Source of the DNA: Paracoccus acridae
GTDB lineage: Bacteria > Pseudomonadota > Alphaproteobacteria > Rhodobacterales > Rhodobacteraceae
Direction: 5' to 3'
Length of the DNA: 64,000 nucleotides
NCBI RefSeq assembly: GCF_014642735.1
Contig: NZ_BMIV01000004.1
Location: 212,500-276,499, forward strand
In this document: in pieces, positions 1 through 9,400 of the stretch
How the letters are laid out: the number at the start of each line of letters is the position of its first letter
Numbering within the stretch: the first letter of the stretch is position 1
Made by a program: the position numbers and the translations under genes
Notes under the pieces: generated by a model
The model's database searches: none
The model's input: only the letters and a program-made list of their open reading frames with translations
What the model was told of the DNA's origin: nothing

Positions 1-559
1 TCGCGGCCATGTCCAGGACCGGGATGCCGGACCCGGCGATCACGCGGGAAAATTCCTGAACGATGACGTTGCGGATCTGAAAGGAAATCTCGTCGCGGGT
101 GAATTCGCCGTCGGTGCCGACGATCTCGGTCATGAAGCGGGCGGGATCGGTCACGCGCATCGAATAGGTGCCGAAGGCGCGCAGGCGGACCGGACCGAAT
201 TCGGGGTCGCGCGCCATGATCGGGTTGCGCGTGCCCCATTTCAGGTCGTTGAAGCGCGTCGTGCTGACGAAATAGATCTCGGACTTGAAGGGACTGCGGA
301 AGCCGTGGTCCCAATGCTGCAAGCGCGTCAGGATCGGCAGGTTGTTGGTTTCCAGCATGTAGAGGCCGGGACCGAAGCTGTCGGCAAGCTGGCCTTCATG
401 GATGAAGACGGCGGCCTGCCCTTCGCGGACGGTCAGCTTGGCGCCATATTTGATGGCGTTGCCGACGGTCGGATAGCGCCAGACCATCGTGTCGCGGGTG
501 TCGTCGGTCCATTCGATGACCTCGATGAATTCGCCGCCGAGTATGTCGAAAATCGCCAT
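1..559 (-). CDS. SPFH/Band-7 domain protein (COG4260, YdjI-like), 3' end outside window
   Basis: The gene reads leftward from an ATG at 559 and is still open at base 1, so only the first 186 codons are visible. The product starts MAIFDILGGEFIEVIEW and continues with a hydrophilic beta-rich stretch that includes GQAAVFIHEGQLADSFGPG, typical of the SPFH proteins once named 'virion core protein'. No transmembrane segment or signal peptide is seen in this part. Family members often carry a C-terminal zinc ribbon, which would lie outside the window. It is the third gene in a leftward series after telA and a DUF2927 lipoprotein, 55 bases after the latter. SPFH proteins scaffold membrane microdomains; a role in envelope stress here is inference from the neighbours. 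Confidence 0.82.
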   Translation of the reverse strand, partial: MAIFDILGGEFIEVIEWTDDTRDTMVWRYPTVGNAIKYGAKLTVREGQAAVFIHEGQLADSFGPGLYMLETNNLPILTRLQHWDHGFRSPFKSEIYFVSTTRFNDLKWGTRNPIMARDPEFGPVRLRAFGTYSMRVTDPARFMTEIVGTDGEFTRDEISFQIRNVIVQEFSRVIAGSGIPVLDMAA

Positions 560-614
560 GATCGCCTCCGCCGGATGTTCCCTCTTATGCGGCCACGCCC
601 CTGCGTGGCGCAAG

Positions 615-1640
615 TCAGATGCTTTGCGCCAGCAATTCGGTTGCGATCTGGCGGACGATGGGTTCCGCTTCGGACGCGGACATGCCCGGACGCAGGCGCC
701 GGTCGTAAAGGATCCGCAGCAGCAATTCGTCATGCCGGGTCAGCAGGGCGAATTCCTCATCGTCGTTGAAGATCGAGGGGCGCGCCTGGGGACTGTCATT
801 GGCAAGCCCCATGCCCTGCGCCAGTTCCTCGTGGATGCAGGAACTTTGCAGCAGGGGCGGCAACTCGGCCCGGATCAGGGCGACGGCGTTGGAATAGACC
901 GGGACGGCACCGCGCGAATAGGCGAAGACCGTGCAGAAATTGTCGGCGTCCAGGTTCTGCATGACGACGATGTCGTTCGGCGGAATGCCCGGCACCAGTT
1001 GTGCAAGACGAGGTCCGATGGCGCGGCGTTCGTCGTCGGAAAGAACCATGACGATGAAATTGCCGCGACTGTCGGTCAGCGACACGTTGTGGCCGGTCGC
1101 CTGCGCAAGTCTCTGGGCGAACTGACTGACCTCGACCCGATAGGCACGGCGGGTGGCGACATCCACGACCTGCCCGAATTCGATCTGCAGGCGGACCGGA
1201 TCCTGCCAGCGACGCAGGGGCGCCGGAGACCCTTTGCTGCCCGGTTGAATGCCGGTGGTGCCGTATTCGTCCCGCAAGGCGATGGCGATGAAGTTCCGGG
1301 TCAAGGTATCGGCGTCGATGGGTGCATCTTGGGGCACCCGGTCGCGGCGCAAACGGCCCTGGTCAAGCAGGGCACGTTCGGCGCGGGCATAAAACTCCCG
1401 TTGCGCGGTGCTGACCATGCTGGCCTGGGTAAGCGCCTCGGCGGCGGCGGCGTTGGCCGCGCGGTTGCGTTCGGCGCGGGCCTTGCGCAAGGCTTCCTGC
1501 GAGGGTTCAAGTCCGGCAGGCCGCGCAAGAGGCCGCGGCGCAGGTTCGGGCGGGGGTGCGGGTTCGGGCGCCTGGCAGGCCGTCAGAACCAGCAATCCCA
1601 GCAGGGATAGAACAGCTTTCCGTCCGCTTGCGTGCTTCAT
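615..1640 (-). CDS. DUF2927 domain lipoprotein
   Basis: A 341-residue product starting MKHASGRKAVLSLLGLLVLTAC. This is a lipoprotein signal peptide with lipobox LTAC, followed by a Pro/Ala-rich linker. The body fits the DUF2927 family, which is often predicted to be protease-like: it has IHEELAQGMGLANDS near residue 280 and the ending RQIATELLAQSI. The HEELAQ segment resembles a metallopeptidase HExxx helix, but activity is unproven. The ATG at 1640 overlaps the telA stop codon by one base (TGATG), so translation is probably coupled. An in-frame extension upstream to 2003 lies inside telA and is rejected because the lipobox sits at the internal start. It probably acts at the inner leaflet of the outer membrane. 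Confidence 0.85.
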   Translation of the reverse strand: MKHASGRKAVLSLLGLLVLTACQAPEPAPPPEPAPRPLARPAGLEPSQEALRKARAERNRAANAAAAEALTQASMVSTAQREFYARAERALLDQGRLRRDRVPQDAPIDADTLTRNFIAIALRDEYGTTGIQPGSKGSPAPLRRWQDPVRLQIEFGQVVDVATRRAYRVEVSQFAQRLAQATGHNVSLTDSRGNFIVMVLSDDERRAIGPRLAQLVPGIPPNDIVVMQNLDADNFCTVFAYSRGAVPVYSNAVALIRAELPPLLQSSCIHEELAQGMGLANDSPQARPSIFNDDEEFALLTRHDELLLRILYDRRLRPGMSASEAEPIVRQIATELLAQSI

Positions 1641-2821
1641 CACCGTGCGGGCGTCCCCGGCGTCGTCACCTGCCGCTGCGCGGTGGCGCGGGCCAGCGTG
1701 TCGCGCAGTTCCGCCTCCATCTTGGTCAGGTCGCTTTCGGCAGCGGCGCGGCGGGCGCGGCCTTCGTCGGCGATGCGCAGGCTGTCCTCGATCGTGGCGA
1801 TCAGCTGGGCATTCGCGGCCTTGACCGAGTTGATGTCGAAGACGCCGCGCTCGGTCTGGGTGCGGATCTGGACATTCGCCTGTCGCAGGTTGTCGGCATT
1901 GCGGGTCAGCAGATCGTTGGTCAGGTCGCTGGCCTCCTTGACGGCCCGCGCGGCCTCGGCGCTGCGCTGGATCGTCACGGCCTGGGCAAGCTGCGTTTCC
2001 CACAGCGGCACAGTGTTCACCAGGGTCGAGTTGATCTTCGTCACCAGCGACTTGTCGTTCTCCTGGACCAGCCGGATCGAGGGCAGGGACTGCATCGTCA
2101 CCTGCCGGGTCAGCTTCAGGTCGTGGACCCGGCGTTCCAGATCGTCGCGCACCGCCCGCAGGTCGCGCAGGGCCTGGGCCTGGATGACCTGATCCTCCTC
2201 GGGGGCGGCCCTGACACGGGCTTCCAGTTCGGGGATGGCGGTGCTGTCCAGTTCGCGCAGCTTCTCCTCGCCCGCGGCGATATACAGCGCGAGTTCGTCA
2301 TAGAAGTTCAGCGTGTGGTCATACAGCAGATCCAGCGCCTTGATGTCTTTCAGAAGCGTCTGTTCATGACGTTCCAGTTCCACCGTGATCCGGTCGATCT
2401 GGGTCTGGACCTGTTCATAGTTCGCGACGAATTTCGCGAACGGCGCCGACCGGCCCAAAAGCTTTTCCCACCAGCTTCGCGTCCGCCGCATGTCCAGTTC
2501 CGAGGTCGAGAAGCCGCGGATGGTGGTGACGATGCTGCGCAGGCTTTCGCCCGCCGGACCGACGTCCTTGCTTTTGACATCGGCCAGCATCTTCTGGCTG
2601 ATTTCCTGAAGGCCCGCCTGGGCGCGGGTGCCGAAGCGCACGATCGAGCCGCTGTCGCCCAGGTCGATTTCGTCCATGCGGCGGCGGATCTCGGCCGTCA
2701 ATTGCGGATCGGCGGCGCGGACCGACAAGGGGTCGGCCTGGGGCTGCGGCAATGGCGCCGAAGTCACCGTTTCGATTTCGCGGCGGATTTCCTCGGCCCG
2801 GCGGCGGGTTTCGTCGGTCAT
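1640..2821 (-). CDS. telA: TelA family toxic-anion resistance protein
   Basis: A 393-residue, highly helical, charged soluble protein with the TelA (PF05816) pattern. It has an N-terminal charged region, then a long coiled-coil body with segments such as ERHEQTLLKDIKALDLLYDHTL and SDLTNDLLTRNADNLRQANVQ. There is no signal peptide or membrane segment. The start at 2821 (MTDETRRRAEE) was chosen over the longer frame to 2968, because that extension encodes a Cys/Trp-rich stretch unlike the family. Family members are linked to tellurite and cell-envelope stress, but the biochemical role is unsettled. It leads the telA / DUF2927 / SPFH transcription unit, overlapping the lipoprotein gene by one base. 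Confidence 0.88.
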   Translation of the reverse strand: MTDETRRRAEEIRREIETVTSAPLPQPQADPLSVRAADPQLTAEIRRRMDEIDLGDSGSIVRFGTRAQAGLQEISQKMLADVKSKDVGPAGESLRSIVTTIRGFSTSELDMRRTRSWWEKLLGRSAPFAKFVANYEQVQTQIDRITVELERHEQTLLKDIKALDLLYDHTLNFYDELALYIAAGEEKLRELDSTAIPELEARVRAAPEEDQVIQAQALRDLRAVRDDLERRVHDLKLTRQVTMQSLPSIRLVQENDKSLVTKINSTLVNTVPLWETQLAQAVTIQRSAEAARAVKEASDLTNDLLTRNADNLRQANVQIRTQTERGVFDINSVKAANAQLIATIEDSLRIADEGRARRAAAESDLTKMEAELRDTLARATAQRQVTTPGTPAR

Positions 2822-3159
2822 GGCTTCCTTCCTTGTCCCTGTCGCGGACAGGCTTGTCGCAGCACAGCATAGGTCCGATGCGGCGCGGTTCAACCAAGTG
2901 AAGCCGAAAATGCACAGCCAGTGCAAGGGGTCACTGGCGCGATTCGCGCGGCAGGGAAACAGGATCAAGACGACGCCACCGCGCAGGCGCGTTAAGCAGG
3001 ATCATCCGGGTACCTGTCTAAAATGTCAGGTCTTTCTGCGACCATTTCAAATTTTATGCATATTCTTCCGGCGGTCCGGATGCTAATCTTTGCCTGTTGC
3101 CGATTGTCGTCCTCGGGGTTTCGAGGGCATGTTTTTATTAGTGTTCAGTGCAGGTAAAT
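2822..3159. promoter_or_regulatory. 338-base divergent intergenic region (telA / sugar transferase)
   Basis: This gap lies between the divergent telA and sugar-transferase genes and must hold promoters for both. The stretch 3018-3070 is clearly more A+T-rich than the surroundings, which is typical of promoter DNA here. I could not assign a confident -35/-10 pair. Open frames crossing the gap have no plausible protein content. Confidence 0.5.
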
Positions 3160-3837
3160 ATGTCAGTCAAGTCTCGGTCTGTCGTGTTGGCCAATGTTGC
3201 GGCCGTTCCCTCGATCGAAGCATCCAGCACCTGGCTGTATCGCAGCCTGGTCAAGCGGCCGCTGGATGTGATTTTGGTGGTCCTGGCATCCCCGGTCGTC
3301 CTGCCGCTTGTTGTGCTTCTGGCCTTGATTGTCCTGCTGGATGGCAGGAACCCGTTCTACTCGCAGCAGCGCGTCGGCCGCGAAGGGCGGATTTTCCGCA
3401 TGTGGAAGCTGCGCAGCATGGTCCATGATGCCGATCAGCGGCTGGACGCCTATCTGGCGCAGAACCCGGAGGCACGGCAGGAATGGGAAAGCACGCAGAA
3501 GCTGCGCGACGATCCCCGCGTCACACGGTTCGGCCGGATGCTGCGCGCCAGTTCGCTGGATGAACTGCCCCAGTTGTGGAACGTCCTGACCGGCGACATG
3601 AGCCTGGTGGGGCCCCGTCCCATGATGCCCGACCAGCAGGCGATGTATCCGGGCGATGGTTATTACAAGCTTCGTCCCGGGATCACCGGGTTCTGGCAGA
3701 CGGCAGGGCGTAACAAGACCACCTTCGCAGCCCGCGCCTGGTATGACGACCGCTATGAACGCAGCCTGTCCTTCGCTGGCGACGTGGCGATCCTTGTGCG
3801 CACGGTGTCCGTGGTGCTGGGCCGCACGGGCTGCTGA
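3160..3837 (+). CDS. Polyprenyl-phosphate sugar-1-phosphate transferase (ExoY/WcaJ type)
   Basis: A 225-residue bacterial sugar transferase that would move a sugar-1-phosphate from a nucleotide sugar to undecaprenyl phosphate, the first step of exopolysaccharide or O-unit assembly. One hydrophobic segment spans residues 37-60. Hallmarks follow: KLRSM at 83-87, DELPQLWNVLTGDMSLVGPRP around 134-154 with the Asp-Glu pair, and RPGITGFWQ at 172-180. The short length means the single-anchor monotopic type without the long N-terminal membrane domain. I chose ATG 3160, preceded by GCAGG at a good distance, over a GTG four codons upstream. Its stop abuts the stop of the convergent WecG-like gene. Confidence 0.9.
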   Translation: MSVKSRSVVLANVAAVPSIEASSTWLYRSLVKRPLDVILVVLASPVVLPLVVLLALIVLLDGRNPFYSQQRVGREGRIFRMWKLRSMVHDADQRLDAYLAQNPEARQEWESTQKLRDDPRVTRFGRMLRASSLDELPQLWNVLTGDMSLVGPRPMMPDQQAMYPGDGYYKLRPGITGFWQTAGRNKTTFAARAWYDDRYERSLSFAGDVAILVRTVSVVLGRTGC

Positions 3838-4587
3838 TCAGCGGCGCTGACGCAACGCCGCCACCGCCTCGGACGGCAGGATCGCGGCGCAGCGGGCATA
3901 TCGCGGCACCAGCCGCTTGGGGGCGGACAGCATCCGCCAGGCCCATTCCATCGCGATCCGCCTGACCCATTCCGGCGCACGCCGCTGGTTCCCTGCCAGG
4001 AAGTCCAGCCCTGCGCCGATGGATGCAAAGCCGATACCGGGCACGAGGGACCGACCGCGCGCCGCCAGCCGTTCCTGCTTGGGTGCGCCAAGCGCCAGGA
4101 GGCACAGCCGCGCCCCGCTGTCCTGGACCTGCATCAGCAGATCGCGTGCCGCGTCGCTGTCCGGGTCAAAGCCCATGGGCGGGGCGATCCGGGCCACGAT
4201 CCGGCAACCTGGCGCGCGGCGTTGGATTTCGGTCGCAGCAGCGTCCAGGGCTTCCTCGGTCGTTCCCACAAGGGCAAGGCCCGCATCCTCGGCTGCGGCA
4301 AGTTGCGCCAAGGGGATCACCAGATCCGATCCCGTCACAAGCCCGACCGGATTGCGGGCAAGCCGCGACAGCCAGACGATCGGATTGCCATCGGCCACCA
4401 CCAGATCCTGGCGTGAATAAGCCTCGCGGAAGCGGGCGTCCTGCCGCAGCTTGACCAGATGATCCAGGTTGATGGTCGCCAGGGCAAAACCTTCGCCCCG
4501 GCGCAGGCGGCGGGTGATTTCGGCCAGCAGCGCAGCATGATCGGGCATGTTTACCCGAATGACCGACGAACCATAAGAAAACTGCAT
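3838..4587 (-). CDS. WecG/TagA/CpsF family glycosyltransferase
   Basis: A 249-residue member of the WecG/TagA/CpsF family, which adds an N-acetylhexosaminuronate or similar sugar to a lipid-linked acceptor. Recognisable parts are ATINLDHLVKL near residue 37, the nucleotide-sugar site VVADGNPIVW with Asp66, and the GxPKQE signature as ALGAPKQERLA. The start at 4587 (MQFSYGSS) was preferred to the longer frame to 4656 because the extension is Arg-rich and unlike the family. It faces the sugar transferase tail to tail with abutting stop codons (TGATCA, 3835-3840). The two probably act in the same surface-polysaccharide pathway. Confidence 0.88.
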   Translation of the reverse strand: MQFSYGSSVIRVNMPDHAALLAEITRRLRRGEGFALATINLDHLVKLRQDARFREAYSRQDLVVADGNPIVWLSRLARNPVGLVTGSDLVIPLAQLAAAEDAGLALVGTTEEALDAAATEIQRRAPGCRIVARIAPPMGFDPDSDAARDLLMQVQDSGARLCLLALGAPKQERLAARGRSLVPGIGFASIGAGLDFLAGNQRRAPEWVRRIAMEWAWRMLSAPKRLVPRYARCAAILPSEAVAALRQRR

Positions 4588-4665
4588 GACTGTTCCCGCC
4601 TGGCACGGCCCCGAATGACCGCGACCGTTCCTTGCAGCTTTGCGCCGCCGCTGCAATCGGACGGT

Positions 4666-4992
4666 TCAACCTTTCGGCAAATAGGGGATGCCGCCCGCCA
4701 GGTCGGTGTCGTCGATCAGGTGGAAATTGCTGATGCTGCCCGCCTTGCGGGCCTGGGAGAAGGGGGCATATTCGGGGTCGCTTGCAAAGGCGCGGGCGGC
4801 CTCTTTCGACGGAAACTCGATCAGCGCGACCAGAGTGTTGCCCAAGGGTTTTCCTTCAAGCGTGTCGATGTTGCCGGACCGCGACAGATAGCGCCCGCCA
4901 TGCCGGGCCGCGATCTCGTGGACGCGGGCGGCGTATTCGGGCACCCAGGAATCCTCGGTGACGGTCACGTCGGCGATCAGATAGGCAGCCAT
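4666..4992 (-). CDS. DUF1330 domain protein
   Basis: A 108-residue small alpha/beta protein (MAAYLIADVTVTEDSWVPEYAARV...). It has the ferredoxin-like DUF1330 pattern: an N-terminal beta strand, a helix containing the EYAARVHEIAARHGG stretch, then RYLSRSG and a VALIEFPSKEAARAF strand-helix. No metal site or signal peptide is evident. The molecular function of the family is unknown; it resembles dimeric alpha/beta-barrel proteins. It is divergent from the RND efflux genes and its stop lies 78 bases from the start of the WecG-like gene. Confidence 0.88.
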   Translation of the reverse strand: MAAYLIADVTVTEDSWVPEYAARVHEIAARHGGRYLSRSGNIDTLEGKPLGNTLVALIEFPSKEAARAFASDPEYAPFSQARKAGSISNFHLIDDTDLAGGIPYLPKG

Positions 4993-5194
4993 GCAAAACC
5001 CTCCCGTTTTGACTGCGGGGACAGATTGCCTGCCGCACGGGCATCAGGCAAGCACGCCGTGTTCCGGCGCGCAAAAACGCATTGACCCCGTTGTCCTTCA
5101 CGTCGCTTGACGATAGCGTGTGCGGCGGCGAAAGACTGCCTTGCGCGAAGGGCAGGCGCCGGTTTCGGTTTATTCATCCAAACGGACGGACAGC

Positions 5195-6385
5195 ATGGCC
5201 ACGCTGACTCGACTCCTTGTTCTTGCCGGCATGGTCGCGGCTGCCCCCCTTGGCGCCTCGGCCCAGGCGCCCGGCGGCGACATGCCGCCCCCCGCCGTCA
5301 CGGTCGTTACCCTGCAGCCGCAGGACATCACCCTGACGTCAAGCCTGCCCGGCCGCGTCGTTGCCTCGGCCGAGGCGGAGCTGCGGCCCCAGGTCGGCGG
5401 CCTGATCGTCGAACGCCTGTTCGAGGAAGGAAGCCAGGTTTCGGCGGGCGATCCGCTTTATCGTATCGACCCGCGCACCTATGAAGCGGCGTTGGCCCAG
5501 GCCCAGGCTTCCCTGGCCCAGGCCCAGGCCCAGGCCGATGCCTCACGCAGAGAGGCCGAGCGTGTCGTGGCCCTGCGTGACAGGCGCGTCGCCAGCGAAC
5601 AGACGCAGGACACGGCCATCGCCGCCCGCGATGCGGCCGAAGCCGCCGTCAAGGCGGCCGAGGCGCAGTTGCTGGCAGCCCAGATCGACCTGGACCGCAC
5701 GACCATCACCGCGCCCATCGACGGCGTGATCGGCCTTGCCCAGGTCAGTGACGGTGCCCTTGTCACCGCCGGCCAGGCCAGTCCGCTGGCGGTGATCCGC
5801 CGCATTGATCCGGTGCGCGTGGACGTGACCCAATCGGCCGCCGAAATCATCCGGTGGCAGCGGATGGGCCCCAATGCCGCGCTGCCCGAAGGCGTGGACC
5901 GTACCGTGACGTTGCGCCTGGCCGATGGCAGCGTTTATGAACATACCGGGTCGATGACCGCCGCAGAACCCTATGTGGACGAAACGACCGGGGTCATCAC
6001 ACTGCGGATGGAATTCGCCAATCCCGACGGGCTGCTGCTGCCCGGCATGTTCGTTCAGGCCGATATCCCCCAGGCGCAGTTGCAGGACGCGATCCTTGCC
6101 CCGCAAGAGGGTGTCAGCCGAGACCGGCGCGGCCGTCCCGTCGCCATGGTCGTGAACGATCAGAACGTGGTCGAGGAACGCCCGCTGGAGATCGCGCAGG
6201 ACCAGGGCAGCGACTGGGTCGTGACCGAGGGTTTGGCCGCAGGCGACCGCATCATCGTCTCGGGCGTGCAGCGCATCGCGCCCGGCGCGCCGGTGACGCC
6301 CCAGGAACGCGGCAGCGCGGAACATGCCGCCACCGCGTCCGCCGACCAGACGGCCCCCCAGGCCGAAGCCGCATCCACCAACTGA
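5195..6385 (+). CDS. RND efflux periplasmic adaptor (membrane fusion protein)
   Basis: A 396-residue HlyD/AcrA-type adaptor linking an RND pump to an outer-membrane channel. The signal peptide MATLTRLLVLAGMVAAAPLGASAQA is followed by a beta-barrel and lipoyl half-motif (LRPQVGGLIVERLFEEGSQVSAGDPLYRID). Next comes a helical hairpin rich in Ala/Gln (ALAQAQASLAQAQAQADAS), the second lipoyl half (APIDGVIGLAQVSDGALVTAGQ), and a membrane-proximal domain. There is no lipobox Cys, so it may be periplasmic rather than lipid-anchored. ATG 5195 was chosen because the signal peptide begins there; the frame to 5120 adds an implausible leader. The pump gene follows 27 bases later. Confidence 0.93.
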   Translation: MATLTRLLVLAGMVAAAPLGASAQAPGGDMPPPAVTVVTLQPQDITLTSSLPGRVVASAEAELRPQVGGLIVERLFEEGSQVSAGDPLYRIDPRTYEAALAQAQASLAQAQAQADASRREAERVVALRDRRVASEQTQDTAIAARDAAEAAVKAAEAQLLAAQIDLDRTTITAPIDGVIGLAQVSDGALVTAGQASPLAVIRRIDPVRVDVTQSAAEIIRWQRMGPNAALPEGVDRTVTLRLADGSVYEHTGSMTAAEPYVDETTGVITLRMEFANPDGLLLPGMFVQADIPQAQLQDAILAPQEGVSRDRRGRPVAMVVNDQNVVEERPLEIAQDQGSDWVVTEGLAAGDRIIVSGVQRIAPGAPVTPQERGSAEHAATASADQTAPQAEAASTN

Positions 6386-6412
6386 CGCCACAAAGCGAAG
6401 GCGCGACAGATC

Positions 6413-9400
6413 ATGGCCCGTTTCTTCATCGACCGTCCGGTCTTCGCCTGGGTGATCTCGATCATCATCATGGGCATCGGCATCCTGTCGATCCTGACCC
6501 TTCCGGTGGCCCAATATCCGCAGATCGCGCCGCCCTCGGTCACGATCCGCGCGACCTATCCCGGTGCCTCGGCCGAAACGATTTCGAACACGGTGACGCA
6601 GGTCATCGAACAGCAGATGACCGGCCTGGACGGGCTGCGCTACATCTCGTCCAGTTCGACCTCGGCAGGGTCGTCGTCCACCACGCTGACCTTCGAGACC
6701 GGGACCGACGTGGACATCGCCCAGGTGCAGGTCCAGAACAAGCTGTCCCAGGCGACGCCCCTGCTGCCCGAACCCGTGCAGCGCCAGGGCGTCGTGGTCG
6801 AGAAATCGACCGCCGGCTTCCTGATGGTCATCGGCCTGATCGGCAATGAAAACTACGACCAGACCGACCTGTCGGACTACATGTTCTCGAACCTGGTGGA
6901 CGATCTGTCCCGGGTGGAAGGCGTGGGCAGCGTCCAGGTCTTCGGGGCGCCCTATGCCATGCGCATCTGGCTGGATCCCGACAAGCTGGCCGCCTATGAG
7001 ATCGCGCCTTCGGACGTGGTGGCGGCGGTGTCGGCGCAGAACACGCAGATCTCGGCCGGGGCCTTCGGCGACCTGCCCACGGTCGAGGGGCAGCAACTGA
7101 ACGCCACCGTTACGGCGCAATCGCTGCTGTCCACGCCCGAGGACTTCCGCCAGATCGTCCTGCGGGCCGAGGAAAACGGCGGCCTGGTCCTGCTGCGCGA
7201 CGTGGCCCGGGTCGAGATCGGCGCGGAAAGCTATGCCACGCTGGCCAATTACAACGGGCGGCCGTCGTCGGGCATGGCGCTGTCCCTGGCGCCCGGCGCA
7301 AACGCGCTGGATACCGCCGAACGCGTCAAGGCGCGGATGGAGGAGTTCGCCGAGTTCTTCCCCGAGGGTGTGGACTATGTGATCCCCTTCGACACCTCGC
7401 CCTTCGTCGAGATCTCGATCGAGGAGGTGGTGAAGACCCTGATCGAGGCGATCGTGCTGGTCTTCATCGTCATGTATGTCTTTCTGCAGAACTGGCGGGC
7501 GACGCTGATCCCGACGCTGGCCGTTCCCATCGTGCTTCTGGGCACCTTCGGCATCATGGCGGCCTTCGGCTTCAGCATCAACACGCTGACCATGCTGGCG
7601 ATGGTGCTGGCCATCGGGTTGCTGGTGGACGACGCCATCGTCGTGGTCGAAAACGTCGAGCGGATCATGGAGGAGGAGGGCCTCGAGCCGCGAGAGGCCA
7701 CGCGCAAGTCCATGGGCCAGATCACCGGCGCACTGGTCGGCATTGCCCTGGTCCTGTCGGCCGTGTTCGTCCCGATGGCCTTCTTCGGCGGCTCCACCGG
7801 GGTGATCTATCAGCAGTTCGCCATCACCATCGTCTCGGCCATGGGGCTTTCGGTGCTGGTGGCGTTGACCCTGACCCCCGCCCTTTGCGCGACGCTGCTG
7901 CGGTCCAAGGACCATCACAGCAAGCGCGGTCTGTTCGGCTGGTTCAACCGCAACTTCGACCGCACCACCAATGGCTATACCGGGGCGGTCGGCTGGATCG
8001 TGCGCCGTCCCCTGCAGATGCTGCTGGTCTATGCGGCCATCGGCGCGGCCATGGTCCTGCTGTTCCTGCGCACGCCCGAAGGCTTCCTGCCGGACGAGGA
8101 TCAGGGCATCATGTTCGTCCTGATCCAGGGCCCGACCGGGGCCACCGCCGAACGCACCGCCGCCGTCGTGGACCAGGTGCAGGATTACTTCCTGACCCAG
8201 GAAAAGGATTCGGTCGATTCGATGTTCGGCGTGGTGGGCTTCAGCTTCGCGGGGCAGGGCCAGAACGTCGGCATCGCCTTCGTGCGAATGAAGGACTGGA
8301 AGGACCGCCCCAACCCCGAGCAATCGGTGCAGGCCGTCGCGGGCCGGGCCTTCGGCGCCTTGAGCCAGATCCAGGACGCGATGGTCTTTCCCATCGTGCC
8401 CCCTTCCGTGATCGAGCTTGGCAACGTCTCGGGCTTCGACTTCTATCTGCAGGCGCGCGGCGGGCAGTCGCATGAACAACTGCTCGAGGCGAGGAACCAG
8501 TTCCTGGGCATGGCCGCGCAAAGCCCGCTGATCGCTCAGGCCCGGCCATCCGGGCTGGAGGATGCGGCGCAGTTCAACCTGGACATCGACTGGCGCAAGG
8601 CAGGCGCGATGGGGGTCACGGCGACCGACGTGGCGAACCTTTTGCAGATCGCCTGGACGGGCCGCTACGTCAACGACTTCGTGGACCGGGGCCGCATCAA
8701 GCGCGTCTATGTCCAGGGCGAACCGGATTCGCGGTCGAACCCCAGCGACTTCGACAAATGGCGGGTCAGGAACGCCATGGGCGGCCTGGTGCCCTTCTCG
8801 AACTTCTCGACCGGGGACTGGACCTTCGGTCCGCAGGGCCTGAACCGCTATAACGGCATCCCGTCCATGCAGATCCAGGGCAGCCCCGCGCCCGGCGTCA
8901 GTTCCGGCGAGGCGATGGCCGAGGTCGAACGGCTGGTGGCCCAGATGCCCGGCTTTGCCGTGGCCTGGACCGGGCTGTCGCTGGAGGAACGTGAATCGGG
9001 CGACCAGACGACGCTGCTTTACGCGCTGTCGCTGGCGGCGGTGTTCCTGTGCCTTGCCGCGCTTTACGAAAGCTGGTCGATCCCCCTGGCGGTAATCCTG
9101 GTCATGCCCATCGGCGTGCTGGGCGCGCTTGTCGGCGCCTACCTTGGCGGCTTCGACAACGGCGTCTTCTTCCAGGTGGGCCTGCTGACCGTGATCGGCC
9201 TGACGGGCAAGAACGCGATCCTGATCGTGGAATTCGCCCGCGAACAGTCCGAAGCCGGCGTGCCCCTGTTCAAGGCCGTGGTCGAGGCCGCGCGCCAGCG
9301 GTTCCGCCCGATCATCATGACCTCGATCGCCTTCACGCTTGGCGTGCTGCCCTTGCTTTTGTCCACGGGCGCGGGGGCCAACGGCCGCAACGCCATCGGC

